Positions 45,334-54,172 of a stretch of DNA of 64,000 bases are shown piece by piece. The translations under genes were made by a program, and so were the position numbers. The stretch is taken from NCBI RefSeq assembly GCF_002081715.1, contig NZ_MUKP01000008.1, forward strand, positions 115,420-179,419, written 5' to 3'. The DNA comes from Nocardia donostiensis. GTDB lineage: Bacteria; Actinomycetota; Actinomycetes; Mycobacteriales; Mycobacteriaceae. Numbering within the stretch: position 1 is the stretch's first letter; every line of letters begins with the position of its first letter. Under the pieces are notes generated by a model. The model did not search any database, was not told the origin of the DNA, and saw only the letters and a program-made list of their open reading frames with translations.

Positions 45334-45711
45334 TCACAGAGTGAGCATCGTCTTGATCGCCTTGCGTTCCTCCATGGACCGGTAGCCCTCGGCCGCCTTG
45401 TCCAGCGGAAGTACCTGGTCGAAGACCTTGCCGGGGTTGATCTTCCGATTCCAGATGAGGTCGATCAGTTCCGGCAGGAACCGGCGGACGGGCGCGGGGC
45501 CGCCCAGCAGGTGGACCTCGGCGAAGAAGAGGTTGTCCAGGGGCAGGGCGACGTCGTGGGCGACGCCGACGAAGCCGATATGGCCGCCGAGGCGGGTCGA
45601 GCCGATGGCCTGCAGCATCGATTCACGGGTGCCGACGGCTTCGATGACGCTGTGGGCGCCGAGGCCGTCGGTGAGGTCCTTGATAGCGGCGATGCCCTCG
45701 CCAACCACCAT
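45334..45711 (-). pseudogene. Zinc alcohol dehydrogenase, C-terminal fragment
   Basis: 125 codons: IAAIKDLTDGLGAHSVIEAV, GGHIGFVGVAHDVALPLDNL, VRRFLPELIDLIWNRKINPG and EGYRSMEERKAIKTMLTL are the distal half of the MDR fold. The zinc-binding half and Rossmann Gly motif are absent, so the gene is truncated at its 5' side near 45711. Confidence 0.8.
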
Positions 45712-45821
45712 TCATCCCACAGGAGACCTGAATCTTCGATTAGGCAACCAACACAAATCCGCAACACCTGATCAGACCCGGCCCATCCAGCCAGTCATCC
45801 CCACAGAGAAAGGAAACCAGC

Positions 45822-46018
45822 ATGGCAAGGCGCCACTACCCTCTCGGCCCAGGAGGCACTTGGAAGAGCGGTCAACGCGTCCCGTCACGGGACGCTACGT
45901 CGACCAGCACGGAACCATCTCGGAGCATGAGCAACACGACACTTTTCCGCCTTGCGTAGCCAGGAGAGGTGAAGTCGCTTTCCGGCGATTGGTGAAGGTC
46001 GCACAGCACGCGGTCTAG
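45822..46018 (+). pseudogene. Small YjzC-like gene with frameshift
   Basis: From ATG 45822: PLGPGGTWKSGQRVP, then, one base out of frame, VTGRYVDQHGTISEHEQHDT and FPPCVARRGEVAFRRLVKVA. The combination resembles YjzC-type small proteins (KPGQKAPNNG...). A single base deletion near 45890 explains the break. Function unknown. Confidence 0.45.
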
Positions 46019-46582
46019 CTATCGCGTTGCGATGCCTCTGGAGGCTCACGGGTCCAATCGTCCCTCCAGAGGCACTATCCTGCCACATCGTTCAATCGAT
46101 GCCGAGTTCCGAAGCCACATCCGTCGGCTTATGCCTGCGCCAGATCCATTCCATCCGCGCGGCTCCGCTATGCCTGAGGCAATCGGCCGCCAAGCCCTAT
46201 ACCCAGCGTCTGCGCAACCGAAGCGCACTCCTCAGGTGCGTAGCTGGACATATTGCCTGAATGCCGATCTGCCGCCGTTGACTGCGGTGGCCCAGTTTTG
46301 CCAGGACGTAGCTCACGTTATGAACGAGACTGCGCACCTGCCCTATCTGGAGCCGAGCTGTGACATCGCGGGGTTCGATCAGAATCGAGGTACACCCGAG
46401 ATGGTCGATCCGCTGTGGACAGCACATAAAATGGCACGGTTCTACCGGGTAGCGCCGCAGATCTCCTCTACAGCATCGGGCAGTTGCTGGCTCTTGTGAG
46501 CCGATGGTCATCTCACCGGCAGTGCTCGCGCGGACGGTGGCTGAATACTGTGGACGCGTCAAGTGTCTCTCGGCAATTGAGG
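46019..46582. other. No gene supported
   Basis: About 560 bases between the small YjzC-like relic and the IS21 fragment. No recognised motif. Confidence 0.4.
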
Positions 46583-46739
46583 ACGCTCGATAGCTGAGCT
46601 GCTCGCGGGTCGCGGTCTCGACGATGTCGTTGAACTGGGAGCGGATGCTGGGCAGCCGCAGCATCTGGCATGCCTGGCCGACGGCGGCGTCGGCGGCCTG
46701 GTCGCTCATGCCGTGACGACGGGGGCCAGGGCTGGTCAT
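46583..46739 (-). pseudogene. istB: IS21 IstB N-terminal fragment
   Basis: SDQAADAAVGQACQMLRLPS, SQFNDIVETATREQLSYR match the start of IstB. The ATPase domain is missing. Its ATG follows the istA stop directly, the normal IS21 arrangement. Confidence 0.7.
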
Positions 46740-47228
46740 CTAGGGATTCCCTGCTGCGATTTTCGGTTTGGCGATGCGGAGCAACTGGTCATAGATCGCG
46801 ACCGACGGCAGGGGCCGGGTGTCCGGTGGTAGTTGCGCCAGGCGGCGGGCGGTCAGCGACGGAATCGGGTCCGGGTCGGGTTCGGGGAGATCGACCACGT
46901 GGGCCAGCCTTGGTGCGGATTCGGCGGCTTTGCGGGCCTCGAGCACGACCGCGTCGGCGGTGAGTGCTCCCGCGCACAGCGCGGCGTCCAGGCCGGCGAC
47001 GATCTGCTCGTGGGGCATATTGCGGTGCAGCAGAAGAATTTCGATGACCGCGCGGGTGCCGTCGCGTTCGCCGTGGGCTTTGTGGACCGCGGCCCACCAC
47101 GCGTCGTGGCTCTTGGTGAACTTCCCGCTCTGGCGTGCTGGTCGCGCCTCGGCCGACACCCTGGTGTACTTCGCCAGGCTGCGCACGGAGGCGTGCCGCG
47201 TGGTCGGGTCGATGTCCTTCAACGCCAC
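46740..47228 (-). pseudogene. istA: IS21 IstA C-terminal fragment
   Basis: FTKSHDAWWAAVHKAHGERD, HRNMPHEQIVAGLDAALCAG, DAVVLEARKAAESAPRLAHV and a tail before IstB fit the C-terminal third of IstA. The HTH and DDE catalytic domain are absent; the first about 35 codons are probably not transposase. Confidence 0.7.
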
Positions 47229-47324
47229 CGAGGGTTTCGCCCTGGGGCGGCGAGAAACACCTGCCCGCGCTCCCCTACCCCCGGTTCGGCCTCGGGTGAT
47301 CGAGGTCTGTGGCGGGCAGGGCGG

Positions 47325-47750
47325 TCACCGCCCGGCGACGGCTTGTTCCAGCAGCTGGTGCAGGGACTTCTGTTGTGCGGGTGTCAATCCCGCCAGCGGG
47401 GACTCCTCTACGAGAAGCGCTATCAGCTGCTCCCGCAGGCTGGTCCCCTGAGCGGTGAGGACCAGCTGCTTCGCGCGACGGTCGGTGGGATGCGGGCGGC
47501 GTTGGACTAGGCCGCGTTGCTGCAGTTTGTCGACGACGAAGGTGGCGTTGGACGGTTCGCAACTCATCCGTTCGGCCAGTTCGCTCAGTGTCATCGGCCC
47601 GGTCATCTCGCGTAGCGCCGTGGCCTGCGCCCCGGTGAGGCCCAGCGTGGTCGCGCGTTCCCGGACGTGGTCGCTTATCCGGCGGGCCAGCCCGTTCACG
47701 AGCCCGCAGAGTTCACGCTCGGCGACGAGCTGAGGGTCCGGTGTGGTCAT
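47325..47750 (-). CDS. MarR-family regulator
   Basis: 141 residues: winged helix with LGLTGAQATALREMTGPMTL, SELAERMSCEPSNATFVVDK and wing RGLVQRRPHPTDRRAKQLVL. It is divergent from the MBL hydrolase/MFS pair across an AT-rich stretch (47770-47815: TAATAATTAAAGC), the likely operator and promoter, so it probably represses them. Confidence 0.87.
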   Translation of the reverse strand: MTTPDPQLVAERELCGLVNGLARRISDHVRERATTLGLTGAQATALREMTGPMTLSELAERMSCEPSNATFVVDKLQQRGLVQRRPHPTDRRAKQLVLTAQGTSLREQLIALLVEESPLAGLTPAQQKSLHQLLEQAVAGR

Positions 47751-47876
47751 GTCCCCAGCGTAGCAAGGTAGGTCAAGTAATAATAATTAAAGCTTGAAAC
47801 ATTCAATTCATGAGCTTATTGTCGTCCTCGCTGCCATCTGACTGTGGCCGCATCTCAGCCCGGACAAGGACGAAAC

Positions 47877-48767
47877 ATGGCGAACTCGACATCCGACAGC
47901 GACACACGACTACGGCAGACCGCGACCATACGGTCGGTCCAGCTGGGCGAAACGACAGTGACCTACGTACCGGACGGATCGGTCCAACTCACCCCACAGG
48001 GATGGCTTCCCGACACCACCGGCCAAGTGTGGGCCACCCACCCGGAATACCTCGACGAATCCGGCAACCTGGTCGGCAGTATCGGCGGGCTCCTCGTGGA
48101 GCACGGCACCCGCGCACTGCTGATCGACGCCGGATTCGGGCCGCAGGCAGTGCCTGCGCAACCCGGCAATCCGCACGGCGCAATTCACGGCGGTGCACTG
48201 CTGAAGAACTTGGCAACACTAGGTCGCGATCCCGCGCTGATCGAAGCGGTGGCCTTCACTCACCTCCACATCGACCACGTCGGGTGGGCCTGGCATCCCG
48301 CACCTGGGAGCACCGAGCCTGCCTTCACTCGTGCCGCATACCTTGTTTCCGAGCCAGAATGGACACAACGCCGACTGGTCGAAGCACATGGCACGACCAG
48401 GGAAATCCTCGATCGGCTGCAACCGCGGGTACGCACCGTAACCGATGGTGAAGAGATCTTTCCTGGGGTGCAGGTCATGTTCACGCCCGGCCACACCGCC
48501 GGCCACACCGGCTACATCATCACCGAAGGCAACCAGCGGCTCATCGCCTTCGGAGACGCACTGCATTCACCGATCCAGGTCGATCATCCCGAATGGTCGG
48601 CAGCCTCCGATCACGACCACGGCATGTCCACCGAGTTCCGGCGCCGACTGGTGGCCGAATTGGCCCGACCCGCCACAATCGGCTTCGGCGTGCATTTCGC
48701 CGATGTGGTGTTCGGCCGGGTCGTGCTCGACGGCGCCAGCCCGGCATGGCGGCCGATCCCCGCCTGA
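47877..48767 (+). CDS. MBL-fold metallo-hydrolase
   Basis: 296 residues from ATG 47877. Metal site: AFTHLHIDHVGW (HxHxDH), FTPGHTAGHTGYII (His), IAFGDALHSPIQVD (Asp) and a C-terminal His in FGVHFAD. This looks like the lactonase/glyoxalase-II-type branch; substrate unknown. It is followed by an MFS exporter 17 bases later, suggesting detoxification plus efflux under MarR control. Confidence 0.85.
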   Translation: MANSTSDSDTRLRQTATIRSVQLGETTVTYVPDGSVQLTPQGWLPDTTGQVWATHPEYLDESGNLVGSIGGLLVEHGTRALLIDAGFGPQAVPAQPGNPHGAIHGGALLKNLATLGRDPALIEAVAFTHLHIDHVGWAWHPAPGSTEPAFTRAAYLVSEPEWTQRRLVEAHGTTREILDRLQPRVRTVTDGEEIFPGVQVMFTPGHTAGHTGYIITEGNQRLIAFGDALHSPIQVDHPEWSAASDHDHGMSTEFRRRLVAELARPATIGFGVHFADVVFGRVVLDGASPAWRPIPA

Positions 48768-48784
48768 GTCGTGGTGCGAACATC

Positions 48785-49969
48785 ATGATGCGATTGGTCT
48801 CGACACCTACGCTCACCGGCCCATGGCCCGCAGTGTCCACCACAGCCCTTGTTGCAACGGTCACGGTGATGCCCGGTTTCACCGTGGGAGCGCTCGCCGC
48901 ACCCATCGCAGCCGACCTCCATATCTCGCACACCTCTCTCGGCCTGGCAATGAGTGCGTTCTATGCCGCCACGGCGCTCGGATCGCCGGCTGCCACCCGA
49001 CTTGCCGCTGCTCTTCCTGTCCCCTTGATTCTGGCAACCGCTGGAATCGCCGCATCGACGGTGATGATCACGCTGTCGCGAACCACCGGCTTCGCAACCT
49101 TGCTCGCGGTACTGATTGCCGGCGGATTCACCAATGGGCTGGTCCAGCCGGCTGCAGGTCGCGTGATCGCCACCCGGATACCGGTTCGCCGCCGTTCGCT
49201 GGCGGCGGGTCTGGTGGGTGCCGCGCTCGGCGCCGCCACGCTTGTTCCCGGATTGCTTGTCGCCTTCGTACTTCCGTCACACGGATGGCGCACCGCTATG
49301 TGCATTGCCGGACTGGTAGCCCTCCTTCCAGTGGTATTCACGGGCGCGACCCGGTGCATGAACTCGCCACTGCCGCTCCGCCCGGTCGCCGCCGGTTCCC
49401 ACACACCACATGTACGCCGGATCCTGTTGTTGTGGGCGCTGGCGGCAGGACTGTCGGCGACCGGCAACAACGCAGTGGCGTCTTACTTCATCCAGCTCGG
49501 TCAGCACTCTGGTACAGCGGCCTCCGTCGCTGGGAACCTACTGGCGACTAGCGCGATCCTCGCCGTGGTAGTGCGACTGGTGACCGGGGCGCTGTCGGAT
49601 CGGGCGCCGAGCCACAATCCTGCGGTGATCACCGCCATGATGCTCGCCGGGGCACTCGGCCTCGCTTCGATCGCCGTCGGAACACCAGCGATGTTCGTCA
49701 GCGGAGCGGTGCTGGCCTTCTCCGCGGGCTGGGGCTGGACCGGGCTGTTACTGGCCACGACATTGCACCTGCTTCCTGGGCGCGCGGAAAAGGCCGGGCA
49801 TACCGTGCAAGTCGGCATCTACACTGGTGCGACCATTGCACCTTTCGCCTTTGGTGCACTCGCCAGCGCATTCGGGTTTACCGTCGCCTCGGCAATGGCG
49901 GCCGCGCTCGGGCTCGCTGCGGCGGCTGCTATGGCGCTGGGCATTCGACTGTTGCACTCGAGAACCTGA
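48785..49969 (+). CDS. MFS transporter
   Basis: 394 residues with about 12 hydrophobic segments, e.g. VSTTALVATVTVMPGFTVGA, LGLAMSAFYAATALGSPAAT, HTPHVRRILLLWALAAGLSA, MFVSGAVLAFSAGWGWTGLL. A cytoplasmic motif-A-like RLVTGALSDRAP is present. Closest in style to CynX/NimT-type permeases. Start ATG 48785 (a second ATG follows directly). Confidence 0.83.
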   Translation: MMRLVSTPTLTGPWPAVSTTALVATVTVMPGFTVGALAAPIAADLHISHTSLGLAMSAFYAATALGSPAATRLAAALPVPLILATAGIAASTVMITLSRTTGFATLLAVLIAGGFTNGLVQPAAGRVIATRIPVRRRSLAAGLVGAALGAATLVPGLLVAFVLPSHGWRTAMCIAGLVALLPVVFTGATRCMNSPLPLRPVAAGSHTPHVRRILLLWALAAGLSATGNNAVASYFIQLGQHSGTAASVAGNLLATSAILAVVVRLVTGALSDRAPSHNPAVITAMMLAGALGLASIAVGTPAMFVSGAVLAFSAGWGWTGLLLATTLHLLPGRAEKAGHTVQVGIYTGATIAPFAFGALASAFGFTVASAMAAALGLAAAAAMALGIRLLHSRT

Positions 49970-50013
49970 TAATGTCCGGGCATACCCCGGCAAGACGACT
50001 TCCTGGCAGTCGA

Positions 50014-50580
50014 TCAGCCCGACGAACAGCGCCTACTCGCCCTCACCGACGGGCGGGTGGAGGCGAACTGTACGAATCCAATGACGGCCTCAATGAACAG
50101 GTCAAGGCACTGGACCCTAGGCGCTTTCGTACCATGACCGCATCTGGGCTTCATCGCCATCCGGCCATTCCATGTCGACCAGCCATTCCAGGTCCGTGGG
50201 CAGGTCCACAGCCATTGATGGACTTCGGCCTCATCAACCGGCTCGGTGATCGAGTCGCATCCGTCCCGGCCACTCTCGGCGTCCGCATCAGGTGAGGCGC
50301 TATCATCAGCGAACTGCCGCCGCTGGCCGGCTTTCGGAAGATCGAACGGGGTCGCAATCGGTTCCGGAATCTGCAGTCCGGGCGAATCGATCGACAACTG
50401 CTCGAGTAGATGGATCAGCTTGGGTATTCCGGCCCGTTCCGCCTCGAGTGGTGCCATCAGGTCCATGGACTTCCGGGTGATCTCCGCCGAGGCTTTCCGA
50501 ACCGCCTCGACCAGGGCTTGCGCGACCTCGGAATAGCTGAGCTCAGTGATATCGTCGCTGAATTCGATGCCGGTGATCAC
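50014..50580 (-). CDS. YbaB/EbfC-like protein with extended tail
   Basis: 188 residues from GTG 50580. The first 60 residues (ITGIEFSDDITELSYSEVAQ, ALVEAVRKASAEITRKSMDL) resemble the YbaB/EbfC DNA-binding fold, often found near ESX genes in Nocardia. The rest is acidic then Trp- and Arg-rich and may be shifted. Its start overlaps a 42-codon upstream ORF (GTGA). Confidence 0.45.
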   Translation of the reverse strand: MITGIEFSDDITELSYSEVAQALVEAVRKASAEITRKSMDLMAPLEAERAGIPKLIHLLEQLSIDSPGLQIPEPIATPFDLPKAGQRRQFADDSASPDADAESGRDGCDSITEPVDEAEVHQWLWTCPRTWNGWSTWNGRMAMKPRCGHGTKAPRVQCLDLFIEAVIGFVQFASTRPSVRASRRCSSG

Positions 50581-50705
50581 GTTTCCGAACCGTGCAGGTA
50601 GACCCCGCCGTCGTCACGAGCCATATCCACCACGCCGGCGAGGCGGACGGTGATGTGCGCTGAATCGGTAATCGTTCCACGAAGTGTTGCAGTGGAGATA
50701 CGCAC
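50577..50705 (-). CDS. 42-residue ORF coupled to YbaB-like gene
   Basis: GTG 50705: RISTATLRGTITDSAHITVR, LAGVVDMARDDGGVYLHGSE. It ends in TGA overlapping the next GTG. Either a real small protein or the N-terminal half of a once longer gene split by a frameshift. Confidence 0.4.
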   Translation of the reverse strand: MRISTATLRGTITDSAHITVRLAGVVDMARDDGGVYLHGSET

Positions 50706-50924
50706 GAGCCACCGTCCTCAGGGCAAGCGGCTATGCCTATTCAGCGGTTCATCAACCATTTTCGGCGGGAAACGCCCGGTCGATTCCTGCTTGAACTCGA
50801 TGATGTGAGACGCGCTGGATCGGCCCACACCGGCGACGAGAAAGTGGACGATACCTACGACGAGCCCACTCCAGGCTCGATCGCCTCGAGGAGAATCACA
50901 TCGAATGGACCGCTCGGCCAGCGC

Positions 50925-52535
50925 TCACGCGTGGATGCGGTAGCGACGTAGCCGGGCGTAGAGGGTGGTGCGTCCGATTCCCAGCTCGGCCGCCGCAGCA
51001 GCCTTGTTGCCGTCCGCCTTGCGTAAGGCGGCAAGGATGGCGTCCCGTTCAGCGTTCTCCATCAAGGTGAGTGGACGTGTGGACGGCGACCGATATGTCT
51101 CAGGTAGGTGCCGTTCGGTGATGTCGCCGACCGGAGCGCGGGAACACGCGTGAGCGAGGACCGATTCCAGCTCGCGGAAGTTCCCCGGCCAGGAATGAGC
51201 GGCCAGAGCACTGAGTGCCGATGGCGTTATTCCCTTGCCGGACTGCGGTTTCAAACGCTCCAGTACCTCCGTGACCAACGTGTGGAAGCCCTGACGGTGG
51301 GCGCGCAGCGGCCGTAACTCGCAACGGTGGAGCGCTTCCGCGGCCAGGGCAGCATGCTCGGTGCACTCATCGGACAGTGGTGATGTTGCCATCACCACCT
51401 CGCCGGCGGATGCGCGGACGGCGGGCGCGAGAAGGGTTGCTGCTCGTGGCGTCAGGGCGTGGATGTCGTCGATCACCACTTGCGGGGAGTCGTTCAATGC
51501 CTGCCGAACCGACCGTAGCCATCGGCCCTCGGCGTCCTCGTCGATAGCGGTGAAATAGGCGGCGTCAGGGCCTGCGATCTCGCGAGCCGTCGTGGTGCGA
51601 CCGGTGCCGGGTTCTCCGATGACGAGTTGTCTGCGCCGGGATATCGCGGCGGGCGGCGAGGAGCCGGGCGAGGGCGATGCAGATTCGGCGGGAACGAGAT
51701 CGAAGATGACGCCCCCAGCAGTGTCGGGGACAGCGCTGGCGGTGACCCGGACATTGGCTCCCGAGGCCAAGGTCAGGTGGCGGTGAACCGCCGTGCGGGG
51801 GTCGACGGCGGAGGCGAGCATCCGCAGTTCGGCGTGATCGGCTGCCCTGAGCAGATCGACCGCAGCCGCGTTGCTCAGCAGGACGTTGTCTCCGTAGACA
51901 ACCACTGGGTGGCGGGTGTTTCGGGTGTGAGTCTGGAATGCGGCGAGGAGACGTTGCTCGGTGACTTTTGCGCCTTCGAGCAGGCGCTGCTCGATGTCGT
52001 GAACAGCGCGCATCAGAAACGGCCCTAGCAGTGCCGTCGATTGGTCGACCGGTCCGGTGATGTCGAGAACGCCGACGACTCGACGGGCGATCGGGTGGAC
52101 GATCGGCGCGCCGAAGCAGCAGAACTGGCGTAGCGACTCGAGGTAGTGCTCGTCTCCGGAGACAGCGATGGGCTTGCCCAGTTCGTAGGCGGTGGCGAGC
52201 GCGTTGGTACCGCTGGACTCCTCGAGGTACTGGAATCCGGGGGCTGCGAGCACGCGGTCCAACGCGCCATTGAGCTCTCGTTGTGCCACACGGCGCTCGA
52301 TGATCCTGGCGGTGCGGTCGCCGAGAAGCACCGAGAAACGGGTGTCGGCCAGCTCGTCCATCATCCGATCCAACACAGGTTCGGCGGCCACGACGAGCCG
52401 ACTGCGACGGTGGAAATCGCTGACGAACGTGCTTTCGCGCACAGGCATCCCGGGATCCAACCCGAACAATTCTGCACGTTTCCAGGCCGCGGCGATCTCT
52501 GGGCGTAAACGGGGTTCCATCGAACTAGCGGTCAT
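50925..52535 (-). CDS. AcoR-like GAF/Fis-type transcriptional activator
   Basis: 536 residues from ATG 52535. N-terminal GAF-like sensor (to about 220) with FQYLEESSGTNALATAYELG and FCCFGAPIVHPIARRVVGVL, both typical of AcoR. A degenerate AAA+ domain has GEPGTGRTTTAREIAGPDA (Walker A) and VVIDDIHAL (Walker B), but no GAFTGA loop is visible. The C-terminal Fis HTH reads GNKAAAAAELGIGRTTLYAR. It is divergent from the dehydrogenase/ligase operon and probably activates it without sigma-54. Confidence 0.82.
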   Translation of the reverse strand: MTASSMEPRLRPEIAAAWKRAELFGLDPGMPVRESTFVSDFHRRSRLVVAAEPVLDRMMDELADTRFSVLLGDRTARIIERRVAQRELNGALDRVLAAPGFQYLEESSGTNALATAYELGKPIAVSGDEHYLESLRQFCCFGAPIVHPIARRVVGVLDITGPVDQSTALLGPFLMRAVHDIEQRLLEGAKVTEQRLLAAFQTHTRNTRHPVVVYGDNVLLSNAAAVDLLRAADHAELRMLASAVDPRTAVHRHLTLASGANVRVTASAVPDTAGGVIFDLVPAESASPSPGSSPPAAISRRRQLVIGEPGTGRTTTAREIAGPDAAYFTAIDEDAEGRWLRSVRQALNDSPQVVIDDIHALTPRAATLLAPAVRASAGEVVMATSPLSDECTEHAALAAEALHRCELRPLRAHRQGFHTLVTEVLERLKPQSGKGITPSALSALAAHSWPGNFRELESVLAHACSRAPVGDITERHLPETYRSPSTRPLTLMENAERDAILAALRKADGNKAAAAAELGIGRTTLYARLRRYRIHA

Positions 52536-52711
52536 CGAGGTGGCATCTCTTTCGAACGGGCGAGTGGAGTCTACCGTCGCCAGGCCGCGGCGGACCGTGT
52601 CGCCATTTCCGGGAAATGTTCGTAATCGGAACACAGCCTCCGGCGCCGGCGGCAGCACCATGGTCTGCATCGCATCACAGTGATGCGCAACACACGATCG
52701 AGGAGTCAACG

Positions 52712-54172
52712 ATGACAGTGGGCCAGTCGGTACAGGTCGGGGTCGGAGCCGAGTTCGTCATGACGATCAACGGTGAGTCGGTGAAGGGGGCGGAAACGTC
52801 CGATGTCTTCAACCCCGCGACCCGGTCGGTGATCGCCCAGGTACCGGTCGCAACCCGCGAGGATCTCAACCGCGCGGTGGACGCCGCCCACCAGGCGTTC
52901 GCGACCTGGTCGGCCGCCCCGCTTGCCGAGCGGCAGGCGCTCGTGGCCGCGATCGGGGACCGGCTCGAGGAGCGCGCCGAGGACTTCATGGCGCTGCTGA
53001 CCGCCGAACAGGGCAAACCGCGCGCGATGGCCGAGTGGGAGGTCTACGGCTCGATTGCTTGGTTCCGGGAGGTCGCCAAGCAGTCGCTGCCGGAGGACGT
53101 CGTCGAGGACACGGCAGAGCGTCGGGTGATTTCCCGCCGCACCCCGCTCGGTGTCGTGGCGGCGATCGTTCCGTGGAACTTCCCCATCCTGCTCGCGGTG
53201 TGGAAGATCGCGCCGGCGCTGGTCGCCGGCAACACGATCATCGTCAAGCCTTCGCCGTTCACCCCTCTGTGCGATCTCAAGCTGGTCGAACTCGTGCAGG
53301 ATCTGCTGCCTCCGGGCGTGCTCAGCGCACTGAGCGGTGACGACGATCTCGGCAAGTGGATGACCGCGCACGATCGGATCGCCAAGATCGCCTTCACCGG
53401 CAGTACCGAAACCGGCAAGCATGTCATGCGTTCCGCGGCGGGGACCCTGAAGCGGATCACCCTCGAGCTCGGCGGCAACGATCCGGCCATCGTGCTCGGC
53501 GATGTGGATCCCAAGAAGGTCGCACCGCAGCTGTTCTGGGCCGCGTTCCAGAACAACGCCCAGTTCTGCAACGCCGCCAAGCGAGTCTACGTGCACGACA
53601 GCGTCTATGACGCCGTGCGAGACGAACTCGTGGCCTTCGCCCGCACAGTCAAGGTCGGCAACGGCGCCCAGCCGGACACCGAACTCGGCCCCATCCAGAA
53701 CGAGCCGCAGTACCGCAAGGTAGCCGAGTACTTCGACGACTGCGCCGCCAACGGCTACACCTTCGCCCTGGGCGGCCGGATCGATCCCGACGCCGAAGGC
53801 TGGTTCGTGCCGGTGACGATCGTGGACAACCCCCCGGAGAACTCCCGGCTGGTGGCCGAGGAGCCCTTCGGGCCGATCGTGCCGTTGCTGCGCTGGTCCG
53901 ACGAAGACGACGTCGTCCGCCGCGCCAACGACACCGTCTGGGGCCTGGGCGCTACCGTGTGGGGCGAGGATCTCGACGCGATCCAGCGGATCGGTCGGCG
54001 GCTCGAGGCCGGCACCGTGTGGCTGAACGAGGTCCACCAGTACTCGCCGCACCAGGTCTTCGGCGGACACAAGCAATCCGGAATCGGCGCGGAGAACTCC
54101 CTGCACGGCCTGGCCGAATACACCAACCACCAGACGATCACGCTGAACAAAGCGAGCGGGTCGGTCTCGTGA
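52712..54172 (+). CDS. NAD(P)-dependent aldehyde dehydrogenase
   Basis: 486 residues from ATG 52712 behind GAGGAG. ALDH motifs: VAAIVPWNFPILLAVWKIAP, FTGSTETGKHVMRSAAG, LELGGNDPAIVLG (general-base Glu), FQNNAQFCNAAKRVYVHD (catalytic Cys; AQFC in place of GQxC) and VAEEPFGPIVPLLRW. Converts an aldehyde to an acid. Overlaps the downstream ligase by 4 nt (GTGA). First gene of a three-gene operon. Confidence 0.9.
   Translation: MTVGQSVQVGVGAEFVMTINGESVKGAETSDVFNPATRSVIAQVPVATREDLNRAVDAAHQAFATWSAAPLAERQALVAAIGDRLEERAEDFMALLTAEQGKPRAMAEWEVYGSIAWFREVAKQSLPEDVVEDTAERRVISRRTPLGVVAAIVPWNFPILLAVWKIAPALVAGNTIIVKPSPFTPLCDLKLVELVQDLLPPGVLSALSGDDDLGKWMTAHDRIAKIAFTGSTETGKHVMRSAAGTLKRITLELGGNDPAIVLGDVDPKKVAPQLFWAAFQNNAQFCNAAKRVYVHDSVYDAVRDELVAFARTVKVGNGAQPDTELGPIQNEPQYRKVAEYFDDCAANGYTFALGGRIDPDAEGWFVPVTIVDNPPENSRLVAEEPFGPIVPLLRWSDEDDVVRRANDTVWGLGATVWGEDLDAIQRIGRRLEAGTVWLNEVHQYSPHQVFGGHKQSGIGAENSLHGLAEYTNHQTITLNKASGSVS

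Noticed and set aside
52706..54130. 474-codon minus-strand ORF
   Set aside because: Antisense shadow of the aldehyde dehydrogenase, no domain.
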